This document shows positions 37,437 through 45,787 of a stretch of 49,114 nucleotides of DNA, in pieces (the first letter of the stretch is position 1; every line of letters starts with the position of its first letter). The position numbers and the translations under genes were made by a program. This DNA is from Candidatus Moranbacteria bacterium CG_4_9_14_3_um_filter_44_28 (GTDB lineage Bacteria > Patescibacteriota > Minisyncoccia > Moranbacterales > UBA11712): contig PFVO01000008.1 in the NCBI GenBank assembly GCA_002790655.1, forward strand, positions 1 to 49,114, given 5' to 3'. The notes below the pieces were generated by a model. That model saw only the letters and a list, made by a program, of their open reading frames with translations. It did no database searches and had not been told where the DNA came from.

Positions 37437-38252
37437 TTACTGATTAATGTCTCTCTCCATCGCCGCCCGCAACATCACCCTTGCAAATGAAACATTTTCT
37501 TTCACTCTGTCTCCCTTGTTACCCAGATAATCCAGTGAAGAATTTTTAACAAGCGACAAGTCCACCCTATTGGAATACGCCCCCGCCACTTTTCCTGATT
37601 CAACGCCGGCAATTTCTAGTATTTCTTTTCTATAAAAAAATCCGATTTGAAAGAGCAGGAAAAATAGTAGCACCAAAGACGCGCCAAAAGCAAATTTTGG
37701 AAGAAATGGCAATTTCCCGACCGGCTCCGGCGCAAAACTCGGCGAAAATCTTCTCGCTTCATTTCGGACCTCAAATTCTTTTATTGTTTCCTGATTTTTC
37801 TTTTCAGTCTTCTGAATCTTTACCTGCACTATTTTTCTTAAATCAACTGTCGGCAGTCTTCTCCCAATCCGCAGAGAAGTAAAATCTGTCTTTCGCATAT
37901 CTGCTTTCCGTTCAATTTGGTTTGTTTGGTTTGCCTGATTCACCGCAAATGCTTTTTGCAATCCGGGTTCTTGTTTCAGTTCTGTTTTTTCCACCGCAAT
38001 TTTTTCTTTCTCGACAGGTTTGATTTCAGCTTCCAATATTTTTGCTTCCGCTTTTTTCGCCGCAATATCTTTTTCAAACTCCCAAAACCACTCCCATATT
38101 GTATACCAGCGTTTGCCAATTCGGATTGAACCGAGATCACCTCGCCTCGCCAAAAGACCCAAATACTCTTGGGCATATTTTTTTTCTTTGGCAACTTGAG
38201 AGAGCAAGACAAATTTTTTTCTGAAGTCCTCCTGCATAGCTATATAATACAA
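37437..38252 (-). CDS. HTH-type DNA-binding-like N-terminus with TM anchor; hypothetical
   Basis: ORF 271 aa; LLSQVAKEKKYAQEYLGLLARRGDLGSIRIGKRWYTIWEW; later TM helix. Confidence 0.6.
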   Translation of the reverse strand: MYYIAMQEDFRKKFVLLSQVAKEKKYAQEYLGLLARRGDLGSIRIGKRWYTIWEWFWEFEKDIAAKKAEAKILEAEIKPVEKEKIAVEKTELKQEPGLQKAFAVNQANQTNQIERKADMRKTDFTSLRIGRRLPTVDLRKIVQVKIQKTEKKNQETIKEFEVRNEARRFSPSFAPEPVGKLPFLPKFAFGASLVLLFFLLFQIGFFYRKEILEIAGVESGKVAGAYSNRVDLSLVKNSSLDYLGNKGDRVKENVSFARVMLRAAMERDINQ

Positions 38253-38373
38253 TAGGAACGCATTTGATGTCTACAACAAATATCGGGTATTTATTCCCGC
38301 ACTATATAACTATTATGCATTATACAATTTTTACTTATTTCCATTTTCGCAAAAGTTATTGTAAAATATAGCT

Positions 38374-38820
38374 ATGGAGACTTTCAAAGACTATTTTATC
38401 CTTATTGTTCCCCTCGCCGTAGGAGGATTTACTCTTACTCTTAAGTTTGTCATCTTTTCCGTTAAACACGGGGTCAAGTGGGAATATTTGCTAACCCACG
38501 GCCACATGCCAAGTTTCCATACGGCCTTCACTATCTCGACGTTAACCTCGATCGGCTACTACGCCGGCACTGCCACTCCAATCTTTGCTCTTGCCGCCAT
38601 TTTTGCCATAGTCATTATCGATGACGCCATCAGACTTCGAGTTTACTTGGGTGATCAGGGAAGATATCTAAACAAACTGGTTGAGGAATTGCCAATTAAC
38701 AAGAAAAAATTCCCTCGCCTCAAAGAGAGAATCGGCCACCGCATGAGCGAAGTAATTGTCGGCGGAATAATAGGCTTTGGACTTACCCTAATTCTCGCAA
38801 AACTTCTCGAATCACTTTAG
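38374..38820 (+). CDS. Divergent PAP2 family protein
   Basis: ORF 148 aa; HGHMPSFHTAFTISTLTSIGYYAG, GHRMSEVIVGGIIGF. Confidence 0.85.
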   Translation: METFKDYFILIVPLAVGGFTLTLKFVIFSVKHGVKWEYLLTHGHMPSFHTAFTISTLTSIGYYAGTATPIFALAAIFAIVIIDDAIRLRVYLGDQGRYLNKLVEELPINKKKFPRLKERIGHRMSEVIVGGIIGFGLTLILAKLLESL

Positions 38821-40129
38821 GGTCGTTCCAAGGAATTCTTTTTTTGCCGATTGCCATCGTTTCTTCCGCTCCTTTTCCGGTGACAATGACAATATCTCCG
38901 CGCTTTGCAACTTGCAGAGCTTTTTTTATCGCTTCGCGGCGATCCAATATACGCCAGGCGTTCATATTTTCTTTCCGGTATTTAGAGACTCCGTCAAAAA
39001 CTTCGTCAATAATTTTCTGTGGATCCTCATTATACGGATCTTCATTTGTTACGATACAATAATCCGCATGCCGCGCCACAATCTCTCCCATAATCGGACG
39101 CTTGCCTCGATCTCTTTCCCCGCACGCCCCAAACACAGCAATAATTTTCGACTCCCCCATTTTCCTTATTTCCCCAATCTCCCCGATTAATCGATACAAT
39201 TTCTCCAGCGAATCCGGCGTCACCGCGTAATCAACAATTATTTCAAGTCCGCGATCATTTTCGATGCGTTCCATTCTCCCCGGAATTTTTTTTATCTCTT
39301 CTAGCGATTCGGAAATTTTTTCGAGCGGAATTCCCTGTGAAAGCCCCACGCAAGTCGCCGCCAGAGCATTTTCGATATTAAATTCGCCAGGCAAATGTAA
39401 AGTGAATTGAGAATTGAGAATTGTGAATTGTGAATGATCGATATTCAGCTTAATATTTTCAGCTACAACTGTTTTAAAATTTGAAATTTGAACTTGATTT
39501 GAAATTTGAAATTTGAAATTTGAAATTTTTAAGGCATAGCCGTAAATTTTCCTCGCTGGATACTTCAGAAAATCTTCCGCATTCTCCATATTGAGATTGA
39601 CTACTGCTACCCCATTTTTATTTTTCGCTATCATCGCAAACAATTTTTCTTTCGCCTTCCGGTAATTTTCCATCGTCTTATGGTAATCCATGTGCTCCCG
39701 CGTCACATTCGTGATGACCACCACATTAAAATCCACGCCCCAAACCCGATTTTGATCCAGCGAATGCGATGTCACTTCGATCACTGCATAATCACAGCCG
39801 GCTCGAACCGCCTCTCGCAAATGTTTTTGCAACCGAAAACTTGAAAGGGTCGTGAATTTTGTATCGTTTATCCATTCTTTCTCGCCAATCTTAAAATTAA
39901 TCGTCGAAGCGACCGCGATTTTGCTTGCCCTGTGGCCATCAGGCTTTACGGGGCGCCCCGCTTCTTCCAAGATCTTCGCAATCATCTGCACTGTCGTCGT
40001 TTTTCCGTTCGTCCCCGTTACTCCGATAACCTTCAATTTTCTCGACGGAAACCCATACCAAACATTCGCCAAGACGGCTTGGAAGAGATGGTAGATATTT
40101 TTGATGGATTGGGGGATAACTTTCTTCAT
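38783..40129 (-). CDS. murE: Mur ligase, MurE-type
   Basis: ORF 448 aa; IGVTGTNGKTTTVQMIAKIL, EVTSHSLDQNRVWGVDFNVVVITNVTREHMDYH; converges with and overlaps PAP2 gene end by 38 bp. Confidence 0.9.
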   Translation of the reverse strand: MKKVIPQSIKNIYHLFQAVLANVWYGFPSRKLKVIGVTGTNGKTTTVQMIAKILEEAGRPVKPDGHRASKIAVASTINFKIGEKEWINDTKFTTLSSFRLQKHLREAVRAGCDYAVIEVTSHSLDQNRVWGVDFNVVVITNVTREHMDYHKTMENYRKAKEKLFAMIAKNKNGVAVVNLNMENAEDFLKYPARKIYGYALKISNFKFQISNQVQISNFKTVVAENIKLNIDHSQFTILNSQFTLHLPGEFNIENALAATCVGLSQGIPLEKISESLEEIKKIPGRMERIENDRGLEIIVDYAVTPDSLEKLYRLIGEIGEIRKMGESKIIAVFGACGERDRGKRPIMGEIVARHADYCIVTNEDPYNEDPQKIIDEVFDGVSKYRKENMNAWRILDRREAIKKALQVAKRGDIVIVTGKGAEETMAIGKKRIPWNDPKVIREVLRELG

Positions 40130-40164
40130 TTTTCTAGTGAGCTAAGCCCGACTTAGCTCAGTCA

Positions 40165-41223
40165 TTATAAGAGTCTTTTTATTTTCTGCAATATTTTATA
40201 CAAGCTGTATTTTCCCGGATTTAAAACTATATCCCAGCACCCCGGAAACCGAATCGGCTCAACTTCCGGCGCAAAGCCGGTTTTGAATTTTGTGATTCCT
40301 TCCCGACTACTCATGTTATGTGTTGCGTGTTGCATGTTGCGTGATATTTTCACTCCTCCAAAATCATACCTCACGCATCCGGCTTTTTTTGCATCCAAGA
40401 TTTGCTGCCACTGGAGAAGATACGGTGCCATTACATCGCGGTAAGCATAATCCGACGCCCCGTGCATGTAGGTCGCTACTTTTCCGAAAAAAGAAACGAT
40501 GTTTGCGGATATAACTTTCCCCTCATATTCTGCCACGTATAATTTCAAAACGTCGTCCGAAATCATCTCAAACATTTTCCGATAATACTCATCCGGATGC
40601 GGCGTTATTTTATCGCGCCTCGCCGTAATTTTTATTAACCTCAAAAACTCACCAAAATACTTTATGCTTTCTACTTGATACTTGATACTTTTTACTTTCA
40701 CTCCTCGCTTTTCCGCCAATCTTATATTGTATCTCGTCTTCTGTTTCATCTGCGCCAAAATTTCCCCTTCGTTTCCCGAAATATCAACCACCAATATCTC
40801 CCCTGACTGAACATCAACCGGCGATTTTTTGATCTTTATTCCGCTCGGTAAATTTTCTTTAATTAATTTCAGATCCTCCTCGCTGTTCGGTTCAACCCGA
40901 ATCCATCCAATTCTATTCTTCCGAGCTAAAATAAACAAACCGTCCAAAAACTTTTTTATTTTTGATATGTATATTTGCTTTTTGCTATTTACTATTTTAT
41001 TTATTATCGGGCCGCGCGGAATATAAAAATAATCACCGACTATCGGCAATGTATGAGTGATGATGTTCGCATATGCCACTGGTTCGCCGTCGTCATCACT
41101 TGCTGAAACGTCATGCGTTTTTCTACCATAACTCTCCTGAAACTTCCACCAGTGTTCCGACTGCAAAAAACCGCCGTCAGGAGAATTGATTTGAATAAAG
41201 TTATCAGTCTGATTGTTTGCCAT
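40165..41223 (-). CDS. FemA/FemB-type peptidoglycan bridge aminoacyltransferase
   Basis: ORF 352 aa; FLQSEHWWKFQESYGRKTHDVSA, GWIRVEPNSEED, TRYNIRLAEKRGVKV, YLLQWQQILDAKKAGCVRYDFGGV. Confidence 0.85.
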   Translation of the reverse strand: MANNQTDNFIQINSPDGGFLQSEHWWKFQESYGRKTHDVSASDDDGEPVAYANIITHTLPIVGDYFYIPRGPIINKIVNSKKQIYISKIKKFLDGLFILARKNRIGWIRVEPNSEEDLKLIKENLPSGIKIKKSPVDVQSGEILVVDISGNEGEILAQMKQKTRYNIRLAEKRGVKVKSIKYQVESIKYFGEFLRLIKITARRDKITPHPDEYYRKMFEMISDDVLKLYVAEYEGKVISANIVSFFGKVATYMHGASDYAYRDVMAPYLLQWQQILDAKKAGCVRYDFGGVKISRNMQHATHNMSSREGITKFKTGFAPEVEPIRFPGCWDIVLNPGKYSLYKILQKIKRLL

Positions 41224-41230
41224 GTATGAA

Positions 41231-41299
41231 TTGTCATCCCTGCGAAAGCAGGGATCCAGAAAATTAATTGCTAGATTCCCGCTTTCGCGGGAATGACAA
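41231..41299. repeat. Intergenic MITE-like palindromic pair
   Basis: TTGTCATCCCTGCGAAAGCAGGGATCCAG...CTAGATTCCCGCTTTCGCGGGAATGACAA. Confidence 0.88.
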
Positions 41300-41302
41300 G
41301 TA

Positions 41303-41872
41303 TTACTTCCCGAGATTCTTCAGCGCCTGTTTCACCCTATCTGATACATCTTTGATATCCTTCGGCACGACTTTCAAGGCTTCGCGGGCTTGCGACACCG
41401 TATACCCCAAAGAGGCAAGTGCTTCAATGGCTTCCGAATCGGCTATGGCCGCTCCTTGGTCTTCGCCCGGAAGCTCCGCGATTCTGTTTTTAAGCTCGAG
41501 GATGACCCGCTCGGCTGTCTTTTTGCCGACACCAGATACCCTGGTTAATATCGAGGAATCACCGGAAATCACCGCCGCTCGGATTGTTTTTGGTTCGGCA
41601 ATGGAAAGAATTCCAATACCCGCCTTCGGCCCGATTCCGGAAATGGAAATGAGAAGTTCGAACATTTCAAGCTCGTCCAAAGTCATAAAGCCGTACAAAG
41701 ATAAAGTATCCTCACGAACATAAATGTATGTGTAGAGTTCAATCTCATCTTTTCCGGCAATTTTCCCCATTGCGAAATCGGTAACAAAAATCTTGTAACC
41801 CACGCCAGCTACATCCACAACTACGTAATGATCCCTGAAAAAGGCAATTTTTCCTTTGATTTTAGCAATCAT
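41303..41872 (-). CDS. ruvA: Holliday junction branch migration protein RuvA
   Basis: ORF 189 aa; MIAKIKGKIAF, ISGIGPKAGIGILSI, VSGVGKKTAERVILELKNRI. Confidence 0.92.
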   Translation of the reverse strand: MIAKIKGKIAFFRDHYVVVDVAGVGYKIFVTDFAMGKIAGKDEIELYTYIYVREDTLSLYGFMTLDELEMFELLISISGIGPKAGIGILSIAEPKTIRAAVISGDSSILTRVSGVGKKTAERVILELKNRIAELPGEDQGAAIADSEAIEALASLGYTVSQAREALKVVPKDIKDVSDRVKQALKNLGK

Positions 41873-42031
41873 TGAGATGCGAATTTACGCGAATTACAAA
41901 GCGAATTAATCCGAATAATAATATTCGCATACATTTGCTTAAACATTCGCGGCTATTCGCATTCTAGCATTTGGTTGCCAAAAAACAAGCGTTGTGTTAG
42001 AAATACTAAGGTAAAAATAATCTACTCATTT

Positions 42032-42298
42032 ATGCCAATAAAGCAATCTGCCAAAAAATATCTGCGCGCCTCACGAAAACGCGCAGCGCAAAACGCGAAG
42101 ATTAAGAAAACTTTCAAGGAAGCGGTGAAAAAAATTAGCGACCTAGCAAAAGCCGGAAAAATTGAAGATGCCAAAAAAATGTTTCCTTCTGTCCAAAAAG
42201 CCCTCGACAAAGCCGCCAAAGTCGGTGTCATCACCAAAAACACCGCCGCCCGCAAAAAATCCCGGCTTGTGAAGATGATGAAGAAAGCGGGAAAATAA
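42032..42298 (+). CDS. rpsT: 30S ribosomal protein S20
   Basis: MPIKQSAKKYLRASRKRAAQNAKIKKTFKEAVKK...KAAKVGVITKNTAARKKSRLVKMMKK; start moved to ATG 42032. Confidence 0.9.
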   Translation: MPIKQSAKKYLRASRKRAAQNAKIKKTFKEAVKKISDLAKAGKIEDAKKMFPSVQKALDKAAKVGVITKNTAARKKSRLVKMMKKAGK

Positions 42299-42397
42299 TA
42301 TCTCTTCCAAATAAAAAGACCGCCCTGATTCAATGTCGGAGCGGTTTTTGGCTTCATGGTCTTTTTCTAATCAACGAGATTAGGAATTTTCCAATTT

Positions 42398-42784
42398 TCA
42401 AATTCCCTTAACAAAAAGGCCTGAATTCGGCAACGGCCTTTTTATAATTTGGCCATTATAGGTTATTGCTATGCTCGCCACGCCACTTCCCAGAAAGCAA
42501 TAAGGGCAAATGTTATCCCTCCGGAAAGCGCGCATGAAACCAGATGGATCCTGACCGCTTCCCTTGCAAGATTCACAAAGATGAAGACTTATTTTCAATC
42601 TTTTTTTCCCAGAAATGACGACTAGTGGAATGCGTCGGTCGTGTTTGAGCTTGATAGCAATCCACCGCTTGAAAAAATTATATATTTGATTATTGGCCTC
42701 CCCGATATTTGCTTTCTTTTCTGCACGAAGAAATTTTTGAATCGCCACAAACATTTGCCGGTCAGAAACTTCTCTTGCCTCCAT
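42398..42784 (-). CDS. Hypothetical protein with paired Cys (zinc-ribbon-like) motifs
   Basis: ORF 128 aa; CESCKGSG...CPYCFLGSG. Confidence 0.55.
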   Translation of the reverse strand: MEAREVSDRQMFVAIQKFLRAEKKANIGEANNQIYNFFKRWIAIKLKHDRRIPLVVISGKKRLKISLHLCESCKGSGQDPSGFMRAFRRDNICPYCFLGSGVASIAITYNGQIIKRPLPNSGLFVKGI

Positions 42785-42796
42785 AAGTATTCCTCC

Positions 42797-43294
42797 TTAT
42801 TTCATCCCCAGCTCTTTTTCCAGAGCGGCGATTTCAGTTTTAAGTTTCTCGATCTTATCCGGCATCTGCACAAGATATTGTTCCTTGCTTGCCAGCACTT
42901 TGAATTTTTTCAACGCTTCCTTGAGTTCACATCCGTCGTCTTGAGTATAAGATTCTTGAATCAGTTCACCGATTCGTTTGGCATATTCCGGGCATATCTT
43001 TATTACTTCTTTGGCTTCTTGCGCTTGGACTTCCGGAAGATACCATCTCCAAGTGAATTCGGAGGAAAATACATGAAAGCATACGACGAGATAGTACAGA
43101 AGAAAAAAACAACCAAAGACAATTTTCAATCGTGTTGATGATGTTCCGCCAAATTCAAGATGCAAAAGTATCCACAAACCGCATACTGTAGCCGCGAGAG
43201 CCGACAGAACAATCACCTTCAACACAAATCCCGATAGATTATTGCACCACCGCGCCAGTTTCTTTTGAAACGGATTCAGTTTTTTCATCGCCAT
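42797..43294 (-). CDS. Hypothetical membrane protein
   Basis: ORF 42797..43318; start placed near ATG 43294 after AAAGGAGATATGG; two TM segments. Confidence 0.55.
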   Translation of the reverse strand: MAMKKLNPFQKKLARWCNNLSGFVLKVIVLSALAATVCGLWILLHLEFGGTSSTRLKIVFGCFFLLYYLVVCFHVFSSEFTWRWYLPEVQAQEAKEVIKICPEYAKRIGELIQESYTQDDGCELKEALKKFKVLASKEQYLVQMPDKIEKLKTEIAALEKELGMK

Positions 43295-43353
43295 ATCTCC
43301 TTTGGATGTTTTATTCAATTGTTAAACAACAGCCCTTTATAGATATTTCTCAA

Positions 43354-43456
43354 TTTAGTGTCAAGTATTTTGTCTAATTTAAAAGAATAATTGGCTTTTA
43401 TAACAGCAGTAATGCGATTATTGATTGTAATTGTTGACAATTTTATTGACACTAAA
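43354..43456. promoter_or_regulatory. 11-bp inverted repeat pair in the promoter region of the TrmB gene
   Basis: TTTAGTGTCAA (43354-43364) / TTGACACTAAA (43446-43456). Confidence 0.4.
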
Positions 43457-43473
43457 ATATAAGCGTGCTATCC

Positions 43474-43560
43474 TAACCTCACCCTAACCCTCTCCTTATC
43501 AAGGAGAGGGAAATCGTCGCCTCCTTCTCCTTAACAAGGAGAAGGCTGGGATGAGGTGAA
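43474..43560. repeat. Double-hairpin palindromic repeat abutting TrmB start
   Basis: ACCTCACCCTAACCCTCTCCTTATCAAGGAGAGGG...CCTTCTCCTTAACAAGGAGAAGGCTGGGATGAGGTG. Confidence 0.85.
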
Positions 43561-43565
43561 AACTT

Positions 43566-44315
43566 ATGACCCTCGAAAAACAACTCCAACAACTCGGATT
43601 CCACGAAAAAGAGGCAAAAGTGTATCTCGCCTCTCTTCAGCTTGGGCAGGACACGGCTTATCACATTGCCCAAAAGTGCGGACTGAAAAGAGCTACGGTA
43701 TATTTCACGCTCAACCTCCTTGTCGAGCGCGGACTCGTTTCCATTTGGAAAACAAAAAAGGCGACGCTTTTTCGGGCCGCCAACCCTAAAAAGCTTTTCA
43801 CCCAGCTCAAACGAAAAGAAGAAACGCTCGCAGAAATTTTTCCCCTACTTCAATCAATTTATAACTTCGACGAAGACCGGCCGAACATCCAAGTCTTTGA
43901 AGGGCAAGAAGGCGTGCGGCAAATTTACGCGGAAATTGTTGAATATCTCGCGAGAGGAAAAGAAATTCAGTGCTGGGGAGACATCAGTCATGTTTTCGAC
44001 TACCTCGAAGATATAACCGAAAAATTATTCAGAGAAACCAAAACCAGAAAATACAAGATCCGGGAAATTCTGAACGCGAGTGAGAAAAACAAGGAATACG
44101 TGAAATCAATCCGCAAAAACAAAAATCCGAATCATAAGATCCGGTTTCTTTCGGAAGACAAAATGTTTTCCGGAAACGACAATATTGTTTTCGGAAACAA
44201 AATGGCCATCTTTTCCACCCAAAACAAGCTTTTCGCGACTGTCATAGAAAGCCAGGATATTGCCAGATCATATAAAATACTATTCAACCTCGCCTGGGAA
44301 AATGCAATTGATTAA
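43566..44315 (+). CDS. TrmB-family transcriptional regulator
   Basis: ORF 249 aa; LQQLGFHEKEAKVYLASLQLGQDTAYHIAQKCGLKRATVYFTLNLLVERGLV. Confidence 0.88.
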   Translation: MTLEKQLQQLGFHEKEAKVYLASLQLGQDTAYHIAQKCGLKRATVYFTLNLLVERGLVSIWKTKKATLFRAANPKKLFTQLKRKEETLAEIFPLLQSIYNFDEDRPNIQVFEGQEGVRQIYAEIVEYLARGKEIQCWGDISHVFDYLEDITEKLFRETKTRKYKIREILNASEKNKEYVKSIRKNKNPNHKIRFLSEDKMFSGNDNIVFGNKMAIFSTQNKLFATVIESQDIARSYKILFNLAWENAID

Positions 44316-44320
44316 AAAAT

Positions 44321-44773
44321 TTATTTCTTCATTTTCAACCGATAGACATTCGTCTCCCGCAATTCAAATTTGAGTTTTTAATAAAGTTTGTTGGCAACAA
44401 CGCGGGAAGGACGGCTAGTAAGCTCTAGAAAATGAAGCCTTTGTTCTTTGGCTCGTTTAATTAAATGATTCATCATTTTTGTTCCATACCCCTTGCCCTG
44501 ATGTCTGGGATGAACAACGACATCATCAATATGCGCGCCCTTTTGCACCAAGCTTTCGAGATAATGCAAACTTCCCATACCAATGATTTTCCCCTCGATC
44601 TCTAGCAAATGCACTTCCAGTGAGGGAGATTTTTTCAATTCTTTGAGTCTTTCTTTCTCGATTTTTATTCCCTTGTCAGATAAAACTGCTAGAAGATCGT
44701 TTATATCATCGGCATGTTCGGCGGATATTTTCTTCTTATATTTTAGTTGATAAATTTTTTCTTTTTTATTCAT
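44321..44773 (-). pseudogene. GNAT acetyltransferase with in-frame TAA at 44378-44380 near C-terminus
   Basis: ORF 44378..44773 ends ...RPSRVVANKLY*; same frame continues KLKFELRETNVYRLKMKK*, the typical GNAT C-terminal strand. Confidence 0.75.
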
Positions 44774-44805
44774 AAAATTTATTCGGAAACCCGGCTTCTT
44801 AAATT

Positions 44806-45765
44806 TTATATCATCGCCACAAATCTATCCAGCGCCAGTTCAATATCAACTTTTCCGGTCTTCGACTGAATATCAATCTCGCAAAGTTTCTTGTATAAAT
44901 TCTTCAATTCCTCAAGGGAAAATTTTCCTGCCTGTTCCGCACTTTTTTTCGCCACAAAGGGATGAATCTTGAGTTTACTGGCAATTTCCGGCGGTGAAAT
45001 ATTTTTCTCGGTGAGTGGTTTCACCTTCAAGAGATTTCGAAACTGGAAAAAATACATCGAAAGGAGATAGAAAGGATCATCACCGGCGCTCAAATGGTCA
45101 TGAAGCAATTTCACGGCCGTTTTTTTGTCGCCCCGCGCAAGCGCGTCAACCGTCCTGAAAATATCCGTGTCAATTTTCGATTTCACCAAAAACTCAACGT
45201 CTTCGCCCGTAATTTCTCCGCTATTTTTGTAGTTTATCAACTTTTCAATTTCTTTCGAAAGCAAATCCAGATTGTTCCCAATAAAAAGAGACAATTTTTC
45301 AACCGCCCCGGCGCTAATTGAAATTTTACCGCCCCCCATTTCCCTGATCGTCCCAGTTATCCAATTTTTCAGTTTCACCCCGTCGAGCATTTCAAATTTC
45401 TGGCATTTTCCCGCCTTGAGCAAAAATTTCGCCAGCGGATTTTTTCTGTCAAGATCATCCCCTTCCCAAAAAACAAGAATGGCGCTTTCAAATTCACCTT
45501 TGCTTTTTCTCTTGAGAAATTCAAGCAGGCTCTCGCCGGCCAAATCTTTTTTCGCAAGAATATTTTTAATCACAATCAGTTGTTTTAATGAAAACAGACT
45601 ATCTGAAGAAGCGTCGAGGATAATTTTATCTAAATCGTGGTCTTTCTCCGAAAAATCAAACAGTCCCGCCACGGCGGGATTGTTTTTTTCAGCGAACTTT
45701 TGTTTTATCTCGGCAAGTTTCCGGTTTGAGCGAAACTCATCCCCGCCGTAAAGAAATATAATCAT
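44806..45765 (-). CDS. holA: DNA polymerase III delta subunit
   Basis: ORF 319 aa; MIIFLYGGDEFRSNRKLAEIKQKF; LSKEIEKLINY; DDPFYLLSMYFFQFRNLLKVK. Confidence 0.85.
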   Translation of the reverse strand: MIIFLYGGDEFRSNRKLAEIKQKFAEKNNPAVAGLFDFSEKDHDLDKIILDASSDSLFSLKQLIVIKNILAKKDLAGESLLEFLKRKSKGEFESAILVFWEGDDLDRKNPLAKFLLKAGKCQKFEMLDGVKLKNWITGTIREMGGGKISISAGAVEKLSLFIGNNLDLLSKEIEKLINYKNSGEITGEDVEFLVKSKIDTDIFRTVDALARGDKKTAVKLLHDHLSAGDDPFYLLSMYFFQFRNLLKVKPLTEKNISPPEIASKLKIHPFVAKKSAEQAGKFSLEELKNLYKKLCEIDIQSKTGKVDIELALDRFVAMI

Positions 45766-45787
45766 GTTGTTTGCCTAACGTTCGATG

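Noticed and set aside
39402-39528. CRISPR array candidate (regular repeats in murE)
   Set aside because: Units are 7-9 nt and degenerate without spacers, and lie inside an intact Mur ligase ORF; no cas genes in the window.
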